From positions 1,682,060 to 1,746,059 of the forward strand of contig KI301992.1 of assembly GCA_000471045.1 (NCBI GenBank): a stretch of 64,000 bases of DNA, read 5' to 3'. Numbering within the stretch: the stretch's first letter is position 1; each line of letters begins with the position of its first letter. Both the position numbers and the translations under genes were made by a program. The stretch comes from an actinobacterium LLX17 (GTDB lineage: Bacteria; Actinomycetota; Actinomycetes; Propionibacteriales; Nocardioidaceae). The notes under the pieces are model-generated. The model was not told where the DNA came from and ran no database searches. It saw only the letters and a program-made list of their open reading frames with translations. Shown one piece after another: positions 59,455-64,000 of the stretch.

Positions 59455-60105
59455 ATGAGCACCCACGAGCACGCTCCCGAGACCCCACCCCGTCCCCCCT
59501 TCGAGCCGGCCGACTGGGAGGAGCGCTACTCCGGCGACCGGACGGTCTGGAGCGGCAAGCCGAACGCCCAGCTGGTCACCGAGGCCTCCCGCCTCACCCC
59601 CGGCACCGCCCTGGACGTGGGGTGCGGCGAGGGTGGCGACGTCATCTGGCTGGCCCAGCAGGGTTGGCGCGTGACCGGCGCCGACTTCTCGGCGAACGGC
59701 CTGGCCCGCGCCGCGCAGCACGCCGCCGAGGCGGGGGTCGCCGACCGCACCGAGTGGTGGCAGGTCGACGCCCGCACCTTCACCGCCGACGGACGGTCGT
59801 TCGACCTCGTCAGCACGCACTTCCTGCACCCGCCGGGAGGCACGATGGTCGACGTCACCCGGCGGCTCTGCGATTCGGTGGCACCCGGCGGTCACCTGCT
59901 GGTCGTCGGCCACGCGATCTCCGAGGGCCACCCGCAGATGACGCGGGCCCACCGCGACGCGATGTTCGCCGCCGCGGACATGCTGCCGGCGCTGCCGGAC
60001 TCGTTCGAGGCAGTGGTGGTGGAGCAGCGGCCTCGCACGATGACCCGTGACGGCGTCACCCACGAGGTCGTCGACTCGACGCTGCTGGCGCGCCGGGTCG
60101 GCTGA
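59455..60105 (+). CDS. Class I SAM-dependent methyltransferase
   Basis: 216 residues. WEERYSGDRTVWSGKPNAQLV near 21-41, motif I LDVGCGEGGDVIWLAQQGW near 53-71, and post-I VTGADFSANGL. Resembles TehB/thiopurine-type small-molecule methyltransferases that detoxify tellurite or selenium compounds. The substrate is not determined. Confidence 0.88.
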   Translation: MSTHEHAPETPPRPPFEPADWEERYSGDRTVWSGKPNAQLVTEASRLTPGTALDVGCGEGGDVIWLAQQGWRVTGADFSANGLARAAQHAAEAGVADRTEWWQVDARTFTADGRSFDLVSTHFLHPPGGTMVDVTRRLCDSVAPGGHLLVVGHAISEGHPQMTRAHRDAMFAAADMLPALPDSFEAVVVEQRPRTMTRDGVTHEVVDSTLLARRVG

Positions 60106-60114
60106 CGGGGGGGT

Positions 60115-60327
60115 CTAGCCGAGGACGTTGGATGCGTCGACGATGCCTTCCTCGGACTCGATCGCCGAGGCGAGCTTCTGCACGTCGTCCTCGGGCAGGT
60201 CGACGCCGGCCTCGGAGAGCCCGCGCTTGAGCTCGGCCAGCACGGTGCCCTCGGGGGCTCCGTCCTGGTACGCGCCCACGCGCTGCACGACGTCCTGGAT
60301 CACCTGGAGCTGCTCAGTCGAAGTCAT
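60115..60327 (-). CDS. Small acidic protein, unknown function
   Basis: 70 residues, acidic and helical (QVIQDVVQRVGAYQDGAPEGTVLAELKRGLSEAG). ATG 60327. No family recognised, but GC3 bias and length suggest a real gene. Confidence 0.6.
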   Translation of the reverse strand: MTSTEQLQVIQDVVQRVGAYQDGAPEGTVLAELKRGLSEAGVDLPEDDVQKLASAIESEEGIVDASNVLG

Positions 60328-60375
60328 GGCCGCCGAGTACCCGCACCGGTGCTCGCGAAACACAGGGTGACGTAC

Positions 60376-60381
60376 TAGGGT
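60376..60381 (+). promoter_or_regulatory. Possible -10 element of the bacteriophytochrome gene
   Basis: TAGGGT, about 43 nt before the TTG 60431 start. Confidence 0.4.
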
Positions 60382-60430
60382 CGGGGCACCGGTTGTGCAG
60401 CCAGGCGGGCTCCAACCGAGGGGACCTCAC

Positions 60431-62725
60431 TTGACCCTGACACCTGCGGATCACACGCCGGCGTACGAGTCCGTCGACCTCACGACGTGTGACCGAGAGC
60501 CCATTCACGTGCCCGGCGCGATCCAGCCCCATGGGTTGCTGCTCGCCCTGGACGCCGACGAACGGGTCCAGGTGATGTCGGCGAACGTGCCCACGATGCT
60601 CGGCGTCGCCGCCTCCGAGGTGCGCGGACGGCCGGTGCACGAGGTGCTGGGCACCGAGACCGCCGCCGTGGTGCGGCGGGCCGTCGCCGACGAGGAGGCC
60701 TTCGTCGCCCATCGGGTCACCGTCCCGTGCCCCGGGATCCTCGGGCGGTCGGCCGTCGACCTCGTCGTGCACCTCTCGGCGGGGCGCGTCGTCATCGAGC
60801 TGGAGCCCGTGGGCGGCGCCGGACAGGCCGTGTCGTACCGAACGGCGCGGATGGCGGTCGGTCGCCTCACCCAGACGCGCAGCATCACCGAGCTGAGCGA
60901 CCAGCTCGCCACCGAGATCCGTGACCTCACCGGGTTCGACCGCGTCATGGTCTACCGCTTCGACGCCCTCTGGAACGGCGAGGTCGTGGCCGAGGCGCGA
61001 CGGCCCGATCTCAACTCCTTCCGCGGCCTGCACTATCCCGCCACGGACATCCCCGCCCAGGCCCGGCGCCTCTACACGGTCAACTGGACGCGCCTGATCG
61101 CCGACATCGGCTACACCCCCGTGCCGCTCGACCCCGTGCTGGACCCCAGCACCGGTGCGCCGCTGGATCTGTCGCACTCGGCGTTGCGCAGCGTCTCGCC
61201 CATCCACGTCGAGTACCTCACCAACATGGGGGTCACGGCATCGATGTCGGTCTCGATGATCACCGAGGGCCGCCTCTGGGGTCTCGTGGCCTGCCACCAC
61301 TACTCCGGGCCGCACCACGTCTCCTTCGACGTGCGCAGCGCCGCGGAGTTCCTCGGCCAGACCGCGTCACAGCTGATCGACGACCGGCAGCGGGCCGACA
61401 GCCGGGACGCCGAGCTGCGCGCCACCAACGAGCTCTCGGCGCTGGTCACCCGCGTGGGGTCGGACCGCGGGCCCGTGCACGACGTGCTGATCGACGATCC
61501 CACCGTCCTCGAGCTGGTGGGGGCCGGTGGCGCCGCGATCTGGGTCAACGACCGGTTGCTGACCGCCGGCAACGTTCCCCCGCGCGCCGTGCTGCACCGC
61601 GTGGCCGAGCTGCTGCGCTCCCCCGAGGGCACGGCGACGGCGTCCGACCACCTCGTCGACCTCGACCCGGCCCTCTCCGAGCACTCCGACTCCGCAGCGG
61701 GCGCGCTGGTCATCAGCAACAGCGCCGACCGGTGGATGATGTGGCTCCGCCCTGCGCAGGTCCACGTCGTCGACTGGGGTGGCGATCCCCGCAACAAGGA
61801 GATCGCCGCGGCCGAGGGCCCGGACGTGCGCCTCAGTCCACGCAAGTCGTTCGCTCGCTGGCGCGAGGTCGTCCGCGACCACAGCCTGCCGTGGGAGACC
61901 TGGCAGCTCGACGTCGCGAACCAGCTGCGCAGCCGCATCTCGCACGAGCTGGTGCGCCGGTCCCGCGAGCACATGGCGATCGCCGAGTCCTTGCAGCGGA
62001 CCCTCGTGCTGGACGACGCCCCCGAGGTCGAGGGCTTCGACCTGCTGGCGCGGTACCGCCCGGCGGCCGACATCCAGCTCGGGGGCGACTGGTGGGACGT
62101 GTTCGACCTGCCCGACGGCCGCGTGGGCGTCACCGTGGGCGACGTGGCCGGGCACGGCGTGATCGCCGCGACCGCGATGGCTCAGGTGCGCACGTCGCTG
62201 CGTGCGTACGCGCTCGACGGGTACTCCCCTGCTCAGACGCTCGACCGGCTCGACCGCTTCGTGGCGGAGATGCTGCCGGGGCAGACGGCCACCGTCGTCT
62301 TCGCGGTCGTCGACCCCGCCACCGGCGAGGTGGAGCTGGCCAACGCCGGCCATCCTCCGCCCCTGGTGGTGCGCCACGACGGCACCACCAGCGAGCCCCC
62401 GGCCGGCCGGCCGCTGCTCGGTGCCGACGTCGGGGCCGCCCGCACCGATCGACTCCGTCTCGCCCCCGGCGAGCTGATGCTGATGTACACCGACGGCCTG
62501 GTCGAGCGCCGCGGCGTGCTGCTGGACGACTCGTTCGACCAGCTGCGATCGAGCGCGGCTCGCATCGCGATCGACGGTCCGCTGTCCGACTGGATCGACG
62601 GCCTCCTGGCCGCGGTGCCCGGCACGATGGACGACGACCTCACCGTCGTGGTCCTGCGCCGCACCGCCCCACCCGGACACCCTTCCGCCTCACCCGCTCC
62701 CTCCGACACAATGGACGCACCATGA
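60431..62725 (+). CDS. Bacteriophytochrome with PP2C/SpoIIE phosphatase output
   Basis: 764 residues. PAS domain with the bilin-binding Cys20 in TTCDREPIHVPGAIQPHG, GAF with HYPATDIPAQARRLY near 200-215, CHHYSGPHH near 284-292, PHY domain with the tongue motif PRKSF near 470, then a SpoIIE/RsbU phosphatase (GGDWWDVF near 552; GDVAGHG near 571; YTDGLVERR near 685; DDDLTVVVL). Red/far-red light should control dephosphorylation of a STAS antagonist; the next gene encodes one. TTG 60431 has GAGGGG 7 nt upstream; GTG 60395 is an alternative. Confidence 0.93.
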   Translation: MTLTPADHTPAYESVDLTTCDREPIHVPGAIQPHGLLLALDADERVQVMSANVPTMLGVAASEVRGRPVHEVLGTETAAVVRRAVADEEAFVAHRVTVPCPGILGRSAVDLVVHLSAGRVVIELEPVGGAGQAVSYRTARMAVGRLTQTRSITELSDQLATEIRDLTGFDRVMVYRFDALWNGEVVAEARRPDLNSFRGLHYPATDIPAQARRLYTVNWTRLIADIGYTPVPLDPVLDPSTGAPLDLSHSALRSVSPIHVEYLTNMGVTASMSVSMITEGRLWGLVACHHYSGPHHVSFDVRSAAEFLGQTASQLIDDRQRADSRDAELRATNELSALVTRVGSDRGPVHDVLIDDPTVLELVGAGGAAIWVNDRLLTAGNVPPRAVLHRVAELLRSPEGTATASDHLVDLDPALSEHSDSAAGALVISNSADRWMMWLRPAQVHVVDWGGDPRNKEIAAAEGPDVRLSPRKSFARWREVVRDHSLPWETWQLDVANQLRSRISHELVRRSREHMAIAESLQRTLVLDDAPEVEGFDLLARYRPAADIQLGGDWWDVFDLPDGRVGVTVGDVAGHGVIAATAMAQVRTSLRAYALDGYSPAQTLDRLDRFVAEMLPGQTATVVFAVVDPATGEVELANAGHPPPLVVRHDGTTSEPPAGRPLLGADVGAARTDRLRLAPGELMLMYTDGLVERRGVLLDDSFDQLRSSAARIAIDGPLSDWIDGLLAAVPGTMDDDLTVVVLRRTAPPGHPSASPAPSDTMDAP

Positions 62726-63090
62726 GCGCAGACCAGCCCCACGACGCCGACCTCGGCGCCCCCCTGACGGTCACCCGTGAGGAGCAGGAGGGCCACGTGC
62801 TCTTCGCCCTCGCCGGTGACATCGACGTCGAGACGTCCCGCCTGCTTCGCAGCGAGCTGCTCGCGGGCCTGCCGACCGGCGACGAGCAGGTCGTGATCGA
62901 CCTGAGTGCCGTCGACTTCATGGACTCCTCCGGTCTCGGCGCGCTCGTGGGCGCCTGGAAGGTCGTACGCGAGCACGGCACCTTCCGCGTGGCCGGCGCC
63001 AACCCGGTCGTGCATCGGGTGCTGACCATCACCGGCATGGAGAACGTCTTCGAGATCCACCCCGACGTCGAGACGGCCCTCAGGTCCTGA
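62722..63090 (+). CDS. STAS-domain anti-sigma-factor antagonist (RsbV-like)
   Basis: 122 residues. The phospho-site is DSSGLGAL near 71-78. Its start overlaps the phytochrome-phosphatase stop (ATGA), so this is very probably the phosphatase substrate in a partner-switching pathway. The kinase/anti-sigma partner is not in the window. Overlaps the convergent gene by 11 bp. Confidence 0.92.
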   Translation: MSADQPHDADLGAPLTVTREEQEGHVLFALAGDIDVETSRLLRSELLAGLPTGDEQVVIDLSAVDFMDSSGLGALVGAWKVVREHGTFRVAGANPVVHRVLTITGMENVFEIHPDVETALRS

Positions 63091-63838
63091 CTCGGGTCGG
63101 CACGGTCTCCAGCCACTGCTCGAACGTGGTGGAGCCGTGATCGGCACCGTCGTCCGGCACCAGGGTGCCGTCGCGCAGGGCCGTGCCCCAGGCTCCCGGC
63201 AGTGGCACCACGGCAACGCGTCGCCGGTCGCCGGTGCGGCGAGCCCAAGCGCGCACGAGGTCGCCCATCCAGGCGGTGGCGGGCCCGCCGAAGTCGGGCA
63301 CGAGCCCCGAAGGGCCGGCCTCGACGAGCTCGATGAGGCGTTCACCCACCTCGCGCGCGGCGACGGTCTGGCTGCGCATGCGTGGCACGACCACGAGGGG
63401 GCCGAGCGTGATGGTCCCGTGGATCTGTCCGGCGAACTCGTGGAACTGGGTGGCCCGCAAGGTCGTCCACGGCACCTCACCCGCGGCGACCAGCTCCTCC
63501 TGGACCAGCTTGCCGGCGTAATAGCCGTGGGGCGCCTGCGCGGCGCCGACGATCGACAGCACGACGTGGTGGCCGACGCCGGCGCCTCGTTCGGCGGCCA
63601 GCAGGTGGCGCGTCGTGGTGCCGAAGAACTCGCGGGACTTCTTGGCGCTCTGGGTCACGGTCGAGACGACGTCGACGACAGCGTCGACGCCGGTCAGCGC
63701 CGCGGCCAGACCGTCCCCGGTCATGAGGTCGACGCCTGCGGATCGACTCAGGACGACGACCTCGTGGCCGCGCTCGCGTGCGACGTCGACGACGTGCACC
63801 CCGACGGTGCCGGTTCCTCCGGCGACGGCGATCTTCAT
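63080..63838 (-). CDS. NmrA-like atypical SDR (NAD(P)-binding)
   Basis: 252 residues. MKIAVAGGTGTVGVHVVDVA (1-20) is the dinucleotide-binding start; no Tyr-x-x-x-Lys with usual spacing is certain, although YYAGKLVQEEL is similar. Related proteins act as redox sensors or epimerase-like enzymes. Divergent from a second NAD(P)-binding gene. Confidence 0.85.
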   Translation of the reverse strand: MKIAVAGGTGTVGVHVVDVARERGHEVVVLSRSAGVDLMTGDGLAAALTGVDAVVDVVSTVTQSAKKSREFFGTTTRHLLAAERGAGVGHHVVLSIVGAAQAPHGYYAGKLVQEELVAAGEVPWTTLRATQFHEFAGQIHGTITLGPLVVVPRMRSQTVAAREVGERLIELVEAGPSGLVPDFGGPATAWMGDLVRAWARRTGDRRRVAVVPLPGAWGTALRDGTLVPDDGADHGSTTFEQWLETVPTRVRT

Positions 63839-63877
63839 GGGCTGATCCTCTCGCCACCCGGGGCGGAGCGGAAGTCC

Positions 63878-63883
63878 TACGCT
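63878..63883 (+). promoter_or_regulatory. -10 element, leaderless promoter of the last gene
   Basis: TACGCT, 6 nt before ATG 63890. Confidence 0.5.
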
Positions 63884-63889
63884 CACCTC

Positions 63890-64000
63890 ATGACCTCCCC
63901 CACCGCCATCACCGGGTCGACCGGGGCCGTGGGTGGCCGCGTCGCCCGCGCCCTCTCGACCGACGGCCACCCCCTTCGCCTGCTGGTGCGCGACGCCTCC
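63890..64000 (+). CDS. NAD(P)H-binding NmrA/SDR-type protein (5' part only)
   Basis: 37 codons visible, beginning MTSPTAITGSTGAVGGRVAR and continuing ALSTDGHPLRLLVRDAS: the TGSTGAVGG dinucleotide motif of NmrA/QorB-like reductases. The remainder lies beyond the window. Confidence 0.8.
   Translation, partial: MTSPTAITGSTGAVGGRVARALSTDGHPLRLLVRDAS

Overview
The window is a GC-rich (about 70 percent by eye) actinobacterial chromosome segment with dense gene packing. Actinobacterial markers are a WhiB1-like iron-sulfur protein, the Kgd-type fused E2/E1 2-oxoglutarate enzyme with its DUF6104 partner, a SigR/RsrA thiol-stress pair with a GGAAT-N18-GTT promoter, the 24-residue ribosomal protein bL37, and mycothiol-type arsenate reductases. 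The order whiB1 - pdtaS - (bL37, rsrA, sigR) - SRAP - aroA - rsgA recalls the Rv3219 to Rv3228 region of Mycobacterium tuberculosis. DUF222/HNH genes and overall style suggest Nocardioidaceae (for example Aeromicrobium); this is an inference, not a proof. No rRNA, tRNA, CRISPR array, prophage or transposase gene was seen.

Layout. 1-4.6 kb: a TetR/DUF4260 operon with a palindromic operator, a DUF305-like lipoprotein, a DUF222/HNH gene that runs open into a YCII gene, and an ECF42-type sigma factor. 4.6-7.6 kb: cstA, a small Cys-Cys-tailed protein and an ArsA-type ATPase in overlapping frames. 7.6-11 kb: a fused desaturase-reductase-ferredoxin and a PucR-type regulator. 10.9-14.8 kb: arsenic operon (arsR, acr3, two arsC, arsO). 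14.8-28.8 kb: regulators, a SulP transporter, prfC, an MFS transporter, a second DUF222/HNH gene, purT, glutaminase-STAS, secreted HNH and SGNH proteins, two fluC genes and an AlkX-like gene. 28.9-36.4 kb: kgd and DUF6104, a mobile element, a quinone-oxidoreductase-like gene and malic enzyme. 36.4-45.7 kb: whiB1, pdtaS, a TPP enzyme, a siderophore-interacting protein and a heterodimeric ABC exporter. 45.7-51 kb: bL37, rsrA, sigR, SRAP and a membrane-anchored sigma factor. 51-64 kb: aroA, rsgA, hisN, a CBS protein, arfB, assorted regulators, then a bacteriophytochrome-phosphatase with a STAS antagonist.

The most unusual object is a 1.2-kb unit at 32916-34122. It carries one DUF559-type gene, has 83-bp imperfect terminal inverted repeats built from a repeated 10-mer, and lies between two perfect 20-bp direct repeats exactly where the DUF6104 gene and the next convergent gene would otherwise abut. 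It looks like a single-gene mobile unit with a target duplication but no recognisable transposase.

A second window-wide pattern is promoter architecture: at least fifteen genes have a TANNNT -10 hexamer ending 6 to 8 nt before the start codon, implying leaderless mRNAs. This pattern was used to choose several starts.
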